Positions 7,389 to 15,101 of a stretch of 19,142 nucleotides of DNA are shown in pieces. The DNA is taken from contig WLNU01000011.1 of assembly GCA_009699645.1 (NCBI GenBank), positions 1 to 19,142 of the forward strand. Reading direction: 5' to 3'. Numbering within the stretch: position 1 is the first letter of the stretch; each line of letters begins with the position of its first letter. Source of the stretch: Actinomycetota bacterium (lineage in GTDB: Bacteria > Actinomycetota > Actinomycetes > Nanopelagicales > Nanopelagicaceae). The position numbers and the translations under genes were made by a program. The notes below the pieces were generated by a model that worked only from the letters and a program-made list of their open reading frames with translations, was not told where the DNA came from and made no database searches.

Positions 7389-8870
7389 ATGGTGGCGGGT
7401 TTAGGACAGCCAGAGATTCGAGATCTCTATCTTATTAAGCAAATTCAGCGTGAGATTGCCGTCGTTGTAGGAGCCGAGCACGTGAGTACCGATCCCGCAA
7501 TTTTGCATGAGCAATCATCGGATTGGTCTTGGATTTCACAACATTTAAATCTTAATAAGCTGCCAGTTCCAACTGCCGATATCTATGCAAGCCCAGGAAC
7601 GGCAGATGAGGTCGCAGAAGTTTTACGTATTGCCTGCGAATATAAAATTCCAGTAGTACCTCGTGGAGGCGGCTCTGGCACGCAAGGTGGAACTTTTGCA
7701 ATCTACGGTGGAATTGCAATGGATCTTCGGCGCTTAAATAAGATCATAGATATAGATGAAGTAAGTATGGTTGTAACGGCTGAGGCCGGAATAGTAGGAC
7801 CAGAGCTTGAAAAGGTTCTAAATGCTAAGGGTTTAACAATGCCGCACTACCCAGGCTCATTTCACTTTGGTGCAACTCTTGGCGGATATTTAGCAGCACG
7901 TGGCTCCGGTGTAATTTCAACTAAGTATGGAAAAGCCGAAGATTTAGTTTTACAACTAGAGGCTGCGATGCCTCCAGGTAAATTAATTGAGACGATGAAA
8001 GTTCCAAGTCACGCATCTGGTCCTGGAATCATCCAAGCAATAGTGGGATCAGAGGGAACGCTCGGGATTATTACTAAAGCAACGATGCGTATCGAACGCC
8101 TTCCTGAATCACAGGTTTTTCTCTCCTATGGATTCAAAGATATAAGTACAGGAATAGAAGCAGCCCGCCTTATTATGATTAATCGTTGGCGCCCAGCCGT
8201 TATTCGACTCTACGATGAAGCCGATAGTGCCAAACTCTCCTCATGGCTAAATTTAGGTGTTGAAGGTGTATTGATTGTCATCATGTGTGATGGAACAAAA
8301 GAGTTAACTGCCCTAGAGTCGAATGAGATTGCCAAGTTGTGTGAATCAGTCGGCGGAAAATCATATGGACCAGAAGTTGGACAGATGTGGTGGGATGGAA
8401 AATATGAGCCTTTTAAGCATGGAAACATCCCCGCACCTCCTCAGATATTTGGAACAACTGACACATGTGCCCGCTTTGAGGATTTAGAGAGGATTTATTG
8501 GGCTAAAAAAGAGGCGATTGAAGTTGGATTTGCCGAATATGGCGCTCGATATACCGCTCACTTTTCACATTGGTTTCCTTGGGGCGGCATGATTTATGAC
8601 CGCTTCTATATTGATAATGGACCTAAAGACTCTGATGAAGCGATAGCACTTCATGATCGAGTGTGGGATGCAGCGATAAAAGCTAGTCTCGATAATGGTG
8701 GCTCTCTGAATGAACACCATGGTGTCGGGTTAAAGCTAGGACGGTTCATGCGCATGGCGCATGGAGCCGCATTTGATTTACTCCTCGGAGTAAAAAACGC
8801 TTGGGATCCGGATGGAATCCTAAATCCAGGGAAACTTGGATTTGGTCCTCCGAAGAACAGGCAACATTAA
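7389..8870 (+). CDS. FAD-binding oxidase of the alkyl-DHAP synthase-like group
   Basis: Flavoprotein of 493 residues with an FAD_binding_4 N-terminal half: PRGGGSGTQGG (91-101), a GSFHFGATLGGYLAARGSG segment (156-174) and GSEGTLGIIT (220-229). Its C-terminal half has HFSHWFPWG (390-398) and NEHHGVG (440-446). These resemble the histidine motifs of alkyldihydroxyacetonephosphate synthases and differ from the D-lactate-dehydrogenase-like paralogue at 5909. The family oxidises or rearranges hydroxy substrates on FAD. An ether-lipid role is unlikely here because the gene heads an operon with a sugar epimerase and hydrolase, so oxidation of a sugar or polyol hydroxyl is a better guess. ATG 7389 has GGGAGG 5 nt upstream. 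Confidence 0.75.
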   Translation: MVAGLGQPEIRDLYLIKQIQREIAVVVGAEHVSTDPAILHEQSSDWSWISQHLNLNKLPVPTADIYASPGTADEVAEVLRIACEYKIPVVPRGGGSGTQGGTFAIYGGIAMDLRRLNKIIDIDEVSMVVTAEAGIVGPELEKVLNAKGLTMPHYPGSFHFGATLGGYLAARGSGVISTKYGKAEDLVLQLEAAMPPGKLIETMKVPSHASGPGIIQAIVGSEGTLGIITKATMRIERLPESQVFLSYGFKDISTGIEAARLIMINRWRPAVIRLYDEADSAKLSSWLNLGVEGVLIVIMCDGTKELTALESNEIAKLCESVGGKSYGPEVGQMWWDGKYEPFKHGNIPAPPQIFGTTDTCARFEDLERIYWAKKEAIEVGFAEYGARYTAHFSHWFPWGGMIYDRFYIDNGPKDSDEAIALHDRVWDAAIKASLDNGGSLNEHHGVGLKLGRFMRMAHGAAFDLLLGVKNAWDPDGILNPGKLGFGPPKNRQH

Positions 8871-8902
8871 TCACCCAACTGATTCTTTTTGAAGGGAGAG
8901 TC

Positions 8903-9802
8903 ATGCACTTATCAATGCACAACTGGATGCGCGCAGAGCCTATTAAGGTGACCGTTGCGCGTTTAGCAAAGTACGGATATAAAAGTATCGAAATTAGTGG
9001 TGAGCCTGAGCAGTTCGGTCTTAATGGAAGTAAGGACACCAAGAAACTCCTTGATGACTACGGCCTAAAGTGCTGGGGTTCGGTAACTCTTATGCTGGGT
9101 GAGCGCAATCTTGTTGCACTTGATCCAGCTAAGCGTGCAATGTCGGTCAAGTATGTTAAAGACTGCATCACAATGGTTAAAGAGCTTGATGGTTATGAGA
9201 TGACTATCGTTCCTGCAACAGTTGGAAAAGTTGTAGCCGATGCGACTCCTGATGAAGAGTGGAAATGGGCAGTCGAGAGCATGAAAGAGATTTACGAATA
9301 TTCAGAGAAGTCGGGCGTTCGTCTTGCTATCGAACCTTTGAACCGTTTCGAAACCTACTTCATTACTCGTGCCGAGCAGGCGATGGCGCTAGCTGAAGCT
9401 ACTGGGCCAAACTGCGGAGTCTGCCTTGATGCATTTCATATCAATATTGAAGAGGCCGATATCTATGAGGCTATTCGAAGCACAAAGGGTCGCCTAACCG
9501 ACTTCCACGTGGCTGAAAATAACCGTATGCCAGCTGGTCATGGCGACTATGACTGGAAGAAAGTCATCGAAACATTGAAGAGCATCGGATACGACGGTGC
9601 ATTGACCGCTGAATTCGTCGCATCGATCGACCGCACACCAGTCAATCACTACAAGAACGCTCTAGAGACTGATTTCTCTAAGGTAGATATCAGCCCAGAG
9701 CAACTCAAGTTCATCATCGACCACGGTTCTAACATTCTTACCGAAGAGTTTTACGACTGGTTAGTTGAAGAGAACGCTAAGACACTTCTTCACCTGATTT
9801 AG
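8903..9802 (+). CDS. Xylose-isomerase-like TIM-barrel epimerase (D-tagatose 3-epimerase/5-keto-L-gluconate epimerase-like)
   Basis: Metal-dependent sugar isomerase/epimerase of 299 residues (AP_endonuc_2 fold). The metal-site residues of the tagatose/psicose 3-epimerase group can be assigned: E144 (IEPLNRFE), D176 and H179 (LDAFHINIEE), H202 (FHVAENNR), R208 and E237 (TAEF). Thermotoga IolO, an epimerase of the inositol route, belongs to the same broad fold family. The frame is open further upstream, but ATG 8903 is chosen because GAAGGGAGA sits just before it and the barrel's first strand begins there. It is 32 nt downstream of the oxidase gene and in the same operon. The substrate is probably a keto sugar or keto acid made by that oxidase (inference). 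Confidence 0.8.
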   Translation: MHLSMHNWMRAEPIKVTVARLAKYGYKSIEISGEPEQFGLNGSKDTKKLLDDYGLKCWGSVTLMLGERNLVALDPAKRAMSVKYVKDCITMVKELDGYEMTIVPATVGKVVADATPDEEWKWAVESMKEIYEYSEKSGVRLAIEPLNRFETYFITRAEQAMALAEATGPNCGVCLDAFHINIEEADIYEAIRSTKGRLTDFHVAENNRMPAGHGDYDWKKVIETLKSIGYDGALTAEFVASIDRTPVNHYKNALETDFSKVDISPEQLKFIIDHGSNILTEEFYDWLVEENAKTLLHLI

Positions 9803-9828
9803 TAGTAGAGGGCGAATCGGAAGTAAAA

Positions 9829-11064
9829 GTGAGCAAATCTGTTCTCATTATTGCAACCTTGGATACTAAAGGTCCTGAGGCCGCTTACATCCGCGACGGC
9901 TTAAACCGTCTTGGAATTAAGACGACCGTTATTGATACTGGAATTTTGGGTGAACCACTCGACATTACTCCAGATATCTCTCACGAGGAGTTAGCCAAAT
10001 TTGGCGGAATAACTCTTCATGAGTTACAAAACTCTGGGACCAGGGGCAGGGCTGTAGAGCAGATGCGAAGATTTGTTATTGATAAAGTGCAAGATCTATA
10101 TTCAAAGGGTGAAGTCCTCGGTGCCATCGGAATCGGTGGCGCTGAGGGCTCCGTGATGTCTGCTGGGGCGTTAATGACTTTACCTATTGGAGTTCCAAAA
10201 TTAGTTTTATCGCCAATTGCATCTGGGAGACATGAGTTTGGCCCTCTAGTTGGCACGAGTGACATGCTAGTCATGCACACCGTAATCGACATTCTTGGCT
10301 TAAATAATATTTCCAAGACTGTCTTTGATAATGCTGTCGCAGCAATGGCAGGACTTATTCAGTATGGGCATCCACTCGCAAAACCACCAGAAAACAGTAA
10401 ATATGTCGCAGTAACGATGTTAGGCAATACGACCACTGCAGTGATGGCGCTTCAAAATGAGTTAGCCAAGTATGGATATGAAGTAATTACATTTCACGCA
10501 AATGGTGTTGGTGGATCGGCAATGGAAGAGCTCGCAGAGGCGGGACAATTTGTCGGAGTTATTGATTTCACACCATCTGAGGTAGTTGGAGCCATAGTTG
10601 GTGGGATCCATAACGCTGGCCCCGAACGTATGAAGCGAGTTGGCGCACTTGGAATTCCTCAGATTGTAGTGACAGCCTGTGTAGATTTCTCGGTTCACCA
10701 TACAACATCAATTCCACCTGAGTTTTCCAAGCGCCCTATTTATGATCACAACCCTGAGTTTGCTTTGGTAAGAGTTAGCAAGGCAGAGATTATTGAGATA
10801 GCTAAGTACTTAGCAGAGTGCGCAAATTTAGCTACAGGAGCGATCGAAATAGCAATTCCAACTCAGGGTTTTTCAATTCCTAACATCCCAGGTGGCGTCT
10901 TTTGGGATCGCGAAGCTGATGCAGCTTTTGAGGAAGCTCTCATTAATAATACAAAATCTAGTGTGCGGATCGAAAAATTCGCGATGCATGCAAATGCACC
11001 AGAGTTTGGCATAGCAGTTGCACAGCGTTTTCTCTCACTCATCAACGTCAATTCCACGAAATAG
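9829..11064 (+). CDS. UPF0261 / Tm-1-like ATP-binding domain protein
   Basis: Protein of 411 residues of the UPF0261 family, related to the N-terminal part of plant Tm-1. It opens with the typical strand and loop IIATLDTKGPEA. Conserved blocks are GIGGAEGS (101-108, probable nucleotide or phosphate loop), SGRHEFGPLVGTSDML (132-147) followed by MHTVIDILGLN, and a second alpha/beta domain from about residue 191. No enzymatic reaction is established for bacterial members as far as I know. Members recur in sugar-acid and amide catabolic clusters, suggesting a metabolic enzyme. The start is GTG at 9829 with GGAAG upstream. It lies 26 nt after the epimerase and 14 nt before the creatininase homologue. 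Confidence 0.85.
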   Translation: MSKSVLIIATLDTKGPEAAYIRDGLNRLGIKTTVIDTGILGEPLDITPDISHEELAKFGGITLHELQNSGTRGRAVEQMRRFVIDKVQDLYSKGEVLGAIGIGGAEGSVMSAGALMTLPIGVPKLVLSPIASGRHEFGPLVGTSDMLVMHTVIDILGLNNISKTVFDNAVAAMAGLIQYGHPLAKPPENSKYVAVTMLGNTTTAVMALQNELAKYGYEVITFHANGVGGSAMEELAEAGQFVGVIDFTPSEVVGAIVGGIHNAGPERMKRVGALGIPQIVVTACVDFSVHHTTSIPPEFSKRPIYDHNPEFALVRVSKAEIIEIAKYLAECANLATGAIEIAIPTQGFSIPNIPGGVFWDREADAAFEEALINNTKSSVRIEKFAMHANAPEFGIAVAQRFLSLINVNSTK

Positions 11065-11078
11065 CAAAAGGAGCAATC

Positions 11079-11996
11079 ATGAACTACGCGACACCTCAGA
11101 GAAAAGTTCCACACATTACAACTGGAGACGGGGATTTCCGCAATAAATTTAGGTCGTGGAACATTGCAGACCTAACATTTGTAGATATAAATGAATATTT
11201 GAAGGAAAAGGATGTAATTATCGTACCGATGGCAAGCACTGAACAACATGGTCCTCACTTGCCGCTGTATACCGACACAATCACTGCCATTGAAGTCTCA
11301 TCACGAGTTTCAGAGCAAATCGGAATTTTGCACACTCCACCGATTTGGACTGGCTACTCACCACAGCATATGTATGGACCTGGCCAAGGGCGTGGAACGA
11401 TTACTGTTCGAGCCGAAACTCTGAACGCCTTGATGTATGACATTGCACGTAGCTTGATTCACCACGGCTTTAACCGCATCATCTTTGTGAACGGACACGG
11501 CTCTAACGTTAAAGTTGTAGATCCAGTTCTACGCAAACTGCGCTATGAGACAAATGCGATGATTGGTTTTGTTAAGCCATATATGGAGCGTTATACCGGT
11601 ATTCTCGCCGGTCTTATGGAGAATCCTCCTGAGGAGACACCGGGATGGCACTCCAGTGAGTTGGAAACTTCGCAGGACATGGCTTGGAATGAAGACTTGG
11701 TCCGTATGGAGCGTGCAGTAGATACCCGTGCTCATACTCCAGCATTTCTACCTAAATCATTTAGTAAAAATGATGGAATGCCAGATGTCGAATTTGAAGG
11801 TTATCAATACTTCCAATTCCCAATGGATCACCATGAGTTTGTTGACAACGGCATAATTGGAAATCCAATGCGAGCAACAAAGGCTAAGGGCGAAGAGGCC
11901 TTCCATCGTTTTAGCACGCATGTTTCAAAGGGAATATTAGAGCTCATGAAGATGCCAGTAACAGTGATAAACCGAGAGTTCATAAATCGGGTCTGA
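11079..11996 (+). CDS. Creatininase-superfamily metal-dependent hydrolase
   Basis: Protein of 305 residues with the creatininase fold. Candidate metal ligands are E55 and H57 in STEQHGPHLP, D66 in LYTD, H140 in VNGHGSN, and E195 in HSSELETS, which parallels HAGEWETS of creatininase. The family includes creatininase, mycofactocin peptidase MftE, the riboflavin-pathway hydrolase ArfB, and IolN, the ring-opening hydrolase of Thermotoga inositol breakdown. Creatinine use is unlikely, since no creatinase or sarcosine genes are nearby. With a sugar oxidase and epimerase in the same operon, hydrolysis of a cyclic ketone, lactone or amide intermediate is more plausible. ATG 11079 has AAAAGGAG upstream. 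About 30 N-terminal residues precede the conserved core. Confidence 0.8.
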   Translation: MNYATPQRKVPHITTGDGDFRNKFRSWNIADLTFVDINEYLKEKDVIIVPMASTEQHGPHLPLYTDTITAIEVSSRVSEQIGILHTPPIWTGYSPQHMYGPGQGRGTITVRAETLNALMYDIARSLIHHGFNRIIFVNGHGSNVKVVDPVLRKLRYETNAMIGFVKPYMERYTGILAGLMENPPEETPGWHSSELETSQDMAWNEDLVRMERAVDTRAHTPAFLPKSFSKNDGMPDVEFEGYQYFQFPMDHHEFVDNGIIGNPMRATKAKGEEAFHRFSTHVSKGILELMKMPVTVINREFINRV

Positions 11997-12043
11997 GTTT
12001 ACGTGCCTGTAATATCAATTGGAATGATAAGAAAGGAATGGTA

Positions 12044-12766
12044 GTGATAAAAGGAAAGAACGATGAATTCTTGATAAATAAGAGTTCAGAATCTTTAGGT
12101 GATGATGCCTATGAGTGGCTAGTTGCTGCCATTACCTCCTTTCGAATTCCAACTAATAGCTCTATCTCAGAGAATAAATTAGCTTCAGAGCTGGGTGTTA
12201 GTCGAACTCCTGTGAGAGAGGCACTTAAGCGCTTAGAGAGTGAGGGCTTAGTCAAACGTGGTGATGCCGGTCGTTTTACCGTAGCGATGTTAACTGGCAA
12301 AGATGTTGATGAGGCGATTGATTTCTTACTTCTCTGCGATGTTTATTTATTTCAGAAAGCGGCAGAAAATCTCTCAGATTCAGATGGCAAGCTTTTGAGC
12401 TCATCAGTAAAAAATATGGCCTCATCGGCAAAACAGGGAGATCGTGATGGCTGGATAGCAGCCGATCTAGTCTTCCATGAGACGATTATGCGATCGGCAA
12501 ACAATGCATTGGTAGCCGATTCGGCTCGTAATACGCGACGAAGAATTCAACGTTTTTGGGCGCGTTCTTTATCTGGTGCAAAGGATTTAGCTACCTGTTC
12601 TGATGAACATACCGTGATTGCGCGTGCAATTTTAGATAAAAACATGGAGGCTATAGAACTTGCTGTTATAGGTCATCTCTCACATCTGAGATTGAACATG
12701 CAGGAGATAGTGGATTCTATGGCACCATTTCTAGGTATTGCAGTCAAGAGTGAGCGGGGGCGATAA
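12044..12766 (+). CDS. GntR-family transcriptional regulator, FadR/FCD subfamily
   Basis: DNA-binding regulator of 240 residues. The winged helix-turn-helix spans about residues 25-82 and contains ISENKLASELGVSRTPVREA and the wing KRGDAGRFTV. The C-terminal all-helical FCD domain has candidate metal/effector ligands D141, H145, H189 and H211. FCD members usually sense carboxylic acids such as sugar acids or lactate. GTG 12044 is preferred over ATG 12038, because AAAGGA (12032-12037) lies 6 nt before the GTG but directly touches the ATG. It sits last in the 7389 operon and just before the 12905 unit. Both promoters carry GTATA/TATAC palindromes, making it the obvious candidate regulator. It would be autoregulated if so. 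Confidence 0.88.
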   Translation: MIKGKNDEFLINKSSESLGDDAYEWLVAAITSFRIPTNSSISENKLASELGVSRTPVREALKRLESEGLVKRGDAGRFTVAMLTGKDVDEAIDFLLLCDVYLFQKAAENLSDSDGKLLSSSVKNMASSAKQGDRDGWIAADLVFHETIMRSANNALVADSARNTRRRIQRFWARSLSGAKDLATCSDEHTVIARAILDKNMEAIELAVIGHLSHLRLNMQEIVDSMAPFLGIAVKSERGR

Positions 12767-12790
12767 CAATGAGATCGATGGCAAGGGGGA

Positions 12791-12820
12791 TTGACTGAGC
12801 GCCGTGTTGCCACTTATATA
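12791..12820 (+). promoter_or_regulatory. Predicted promoter of the Gfo/Idh-TIM barrel operon
   Basis: TTGACT (12791-12796), 18-nt spacer and TATATA (12815-12820). The octamer GCCACTTA (12809-12816) spans the spacer/-10 junction exactly as at 7324-7331. The start would be near 12827, giving a leader of about 78 nt that is AT-rich and ends in GAGGGAG before ATG 12905. I see no convincing riboswitch or hairpin in that leader. Confidence 0.6.
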
Positions 12821-12828
12821 CAGGTATA
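12817..12828. promoter_or_regulatory. Palindrome TATAC-AG-GTATA, candidate GntR operator
   Basis: Perfect 5-2-5 inverted repeat overlapping the -10 and the predicted transcription start. The half-site GTATA is shared with TGTATACA at 7337-7344. It begins 51 nt after the GntR gene ends. Binding is inferred, not shown. Confidence 0.5.
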
Positions 12829-12904
12829 GAGCTGCATTTAAATATAGTAATTTTTTAAAAGTAGAGAGCTTCGACTGAGTTAAAACAGAAAAGAGGGAGA
12901 GCAG

Positions 12905-14071
12905 ATGGCCAAGGTGCTAAAAGTTGCAATGATTGGTTATGGGTTTATGGGCAAAGTGCACTCCAATGCATGGCGCTCAGTAAATCATTTCTTTCCAGAG
13001 GCTCCACAAGTTGAGATGACGGTAATTTGTGGACGAAGCGCTCAGGCATTAGAGGCAGCGCGAGTTCAATTTGGCTGGAAAGAGGCAGAGACTGACTGGA
13101 AAGCAATCATCTCTCGAAGCGACATTGATATCGTCGATATTTGCACCGCAGGAGACATGCATGAAGAGATTGCAATTGCCGCCCTTCGTGCCGGTAAACA
13201 TGTTATATGTGAAAAACCTTTAGCTAATAATGGCGTGCAAGCAGCGGCTATGGCCGCGGCTGCAAGTGAGGCCGCTAAAAAAGGTGTTAAATCAATGGTG
13301 GCCTTTAACTATCGCCGGGTTCCTGCTCTTGCTCTTGCAAAGAGTTTGATAGATAGTGGAAAGCTCGGTCGCATATTTCATATTCGTGCTAACTACCTTC
13401 AAGATTGGATTATCGATCCAGAGTTTCCTCTAGTGTGGCGCTTGGAAAAAAAGACCGCTGGTTCTGGAGCGTTAGGAGATATCGCCGCACATATTGTCGA
13501 TGCAGCGTTTTTCTTAACTGGGTCAAAGATTACGAAAGTTAGTGGGCAATTAAAAACTTTCATCGAGAAGCGCCCACTTCCAGGTGCGTATACAGGTTTA
13601 ACCGCTGCAGGAACTTCAGCTCGTGGAAAAGTCACAGTAGATGACACGGCGGTTTTTACAGCTCAGTTAGATAACGGCGCGATTGGAGTCTTTGAAGCCA
13701 CTCGCTTTGCAGCTGGTCGCAAAAATGCCATGTCAATCGAGATTAATGGCTCTAAGGGCTCACTCTTCTTCAACTTTGAAGATATGAATGAACTCCTATT
13801 TCATGACCATACCGAAGAGTCAAAGGATGCTGGTTTTAAGAAGATTCTTGCAACCGATGGAAATCATCCATATATGGCGGCGTGGTGGCCACCAGGTCAC
13901 ATTATTGGATATGAACACACCTTCACCCACGAGATGAAGGATTTTATAGTTGCAATTCAAGAGAATTTCGCTCCATCTCCTTCATTTGCTGATGGACTCT
14001 ATGTTCAGCAGGTTTTAGATGCAGTCGAAGTAAGCGCAAACAGTAACTCTCAACTAACCGAAGTGAAATAG
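12905..14071 (+). CDS. Gfo/Idh/MocA-family sugar dehydrogenase (levoglucosan dehydrogenase-like)
   Basis: NAD(P)-dependent dehydrogenase of 388 residues. The N-terminal Rossmann domain has GYGFMG (11-16). The catalytic lysine motif EKPLA is at 103-107, with K104. The C-terminal domain has YLQDW (164-168) and GSGALGDIAAHIVDA (186-200), including D192 and H196. The VAFNYRR...YLQDW...GSGALGDI series resembles the levoglucosan dehydrogenase of Arthrobacter relatives, which oxidises the C3 hydroxyl. Inositol dehydrogenases are another close group. It is followed after 12 nt by a TIM-barrel gene, a pairing seen in 3-keto-sugar degradation. ATG 12905 has GAGGGAG upstream. Confidence 0.85.
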   Translation: MAKVLKVAMIGYGFMGKVHSNAWRSVNHFFPEAPQVEMTVICGRSAQALEAARVQFGWKEAETDWKAIISRSDIDIVDICTAGDMHEEIAIAALRAGKHVICEKPLANNGVQAAAMAAAASEAAKKGVKSMVAFNYRRVPALALAKSLIDSGKLGRIFHIRANYLQDWIIDPEFPLVWRLEKKTAGSGALGDIAAHIVDAAFFLTGSKITKVSGQLKTFIEKRPLPGAYTGLTAAGTSARGKVTVDDTAVFTAQLDNGAIGVFEATRFAAGRKNAMSIEINGSKGSLFFNFEDMNELLFHDHTEESKDAGFKKILATDGNHPYMAAWWPPGHIIGYEHTFTHEMKDFIVAIQENFAPSPSFADGLYVQQVLDAVEVSANSNSQLTEVK

Positions 14072-14083
14072 AAGGAGAAAGAA

Positions 14084-15091
14084 ATGACACGTCCAGTTAC
14101 ATTATTTACCGGTCAATGGGCAGATCTTCCATTTGAAGAAATGTGTCGATTGGCTTCTTCATGGGGATATGATGGTTTGGAAATAGCTTGTTGGGGTGAT
14201 CACTTTGAAGTAGATCGTGCCCTCAATGAACCTGGCTATATTGAAGGTCGTCACGCGATACTCAAGAAACATAATTTGAAAGTCTTCGCTATTTCTAATC
14301 ACTTAGTGGGTCAAGCAGTTTGCGATCATCCAATCGATGAGCGCCATAAGGGAATTTTGCCATCACGACTATGGGGCGATGGCGATCCAGAAGGTGTTCG
14401 CACACGTTGTGCTAAAGAGATGATGGATACAGCTCGAGCTGCACGCAAACTTGGCGTAGACGTTGTCATTGGCTTTACCGGATCATCGATTTGGCACACT
14501 CTTGCCATGTTCCCACCAGTTCCACCATCGATGATTGATGCTGGATACAAAGACTTTGCAGATCGCTGGAATCCAATTCTTGATGTATTTGATGAAGTTG
14601 GAGTTAAGTTCGCCCATGAAGTTCATCCATCTGAGATTGCCTACGATTATTGGACAACTGTTCGAACATTAGAGGCAATCAATCACCGTCCTGCATTTGG
14701 CTTAAATTTTGATCCAAGCCACTTCGTTTGGCAGGATTTAGATCCAGTTGGATTCCTCTCTGATTTTAGAGATCGTATTTATCATGTCGATTGCAAAGAG
14801 TCGAAGAAGCAATTAAATGGTCGTAATGGTCGTTTAGGTTCACATCTACCGTGGGGAGATCAACGCCGTGGTTGGGACTTTGTTTCAGTCGGTCATGGTG
14901 ATGTTCCATGGGAGGCGTGTTTTAGAATGTTAAATGCGATTGGTTATGCAGGTCCTATCTCAGTTGAGTGGGAGGATGCTGGAATGGATCGCCTTCTTGG
15001 TGGGCCAGAATCCTTAGCCTTTATTCGCAAGATGGTTGCAATCGAACCTCCAAGCGCATCATTTGATGCCGCCTTTAGTTCAAAGGATTAA
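14084..15091 (+). CDS. Xylose-isomerase-like TIM-barrel protein (sugar phosphate isomerase/epimerase family)
   Basis: Protein of 335 residues with the AP_endonuc_2/xylose isomerase-like fold. Candidate metal and active-site residues are E179 and H181 (HEVHPSE), D210 and H213 (LNFDPSHF), H234 and K238 (YHVDCKES) and E295 (VEWED). It belongs to a different branch from the barrel at 8903, and the N-terminal [13 protein letters not shown] is typical of actinobacterial members sitting next to Gfo/Idh dehydrogenases. Members of this broader group act on 3-keto sugars, by isomerisation or by beta-elimination of a glycosidic bond. ATG 14084 has AGAAGGAGAAAG upstream, giving good spacing. It ends 10 nt from the convergent kinase gene. 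The reaction and substrate are not determined. Confidence 0.8.
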   Translation: MTRPVTLFTGQWADLPFEEMCRLASSWGYDGLEIACWGDHFEVDRALNEPGYIEGRHAILKKHNLKVFAISNHLVGQAVCDHPIDERHKGILPSRLWGDGDPEGVRTRCAKEMMDTARAARKLGVDVVIGFTGSSIWHTLAMFPPVPPSMIDAGYKDFADRWNPILDVFDEVGVKFAHEVHPSEIAYDYWTTVRTLEAINHRPAFGLNFDPSHFVWQDLDPVGFLSDFRDRIYHVDCKESKKQLNGRNGRLGSHLPWGDQRRGWDFVSVGHGDVPWEACFRMLNAIGYAGPISVEWEDAGMDRLLGGPESLAFIRKMVAIEPPSASFDAAFSSKD

Positions 15092-15101
15092 TCACTTAGA
15101 A

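Noticed and set aside
8801..8902. Upstream extension of the TIM-barrel epimerase to ATG 8801
   Set aside because: It would overlap the end of the FAD oxidase by 70 nt and add residues unlike the family N-terminus. ATG 8903 has a strong Shine-Dalgarno site and begins at the first barrel strand.
11079..11996. Creatinine degradation
   Set aside because: The fold fits creatininase, but there is no creatinase, sarcosine oxidase or urea gene nearby and the neighbours are sugar enzymes. The superfamily has many other activities.
13588..13600. GTATACAGGTTTA inside the Gfo/Idh gene, similar to the proposed operator
   Set aside because: It is only a partial palindrome within conserved coding sequence. 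Without evidence of constraint beyond the codons it is probably coincidence.
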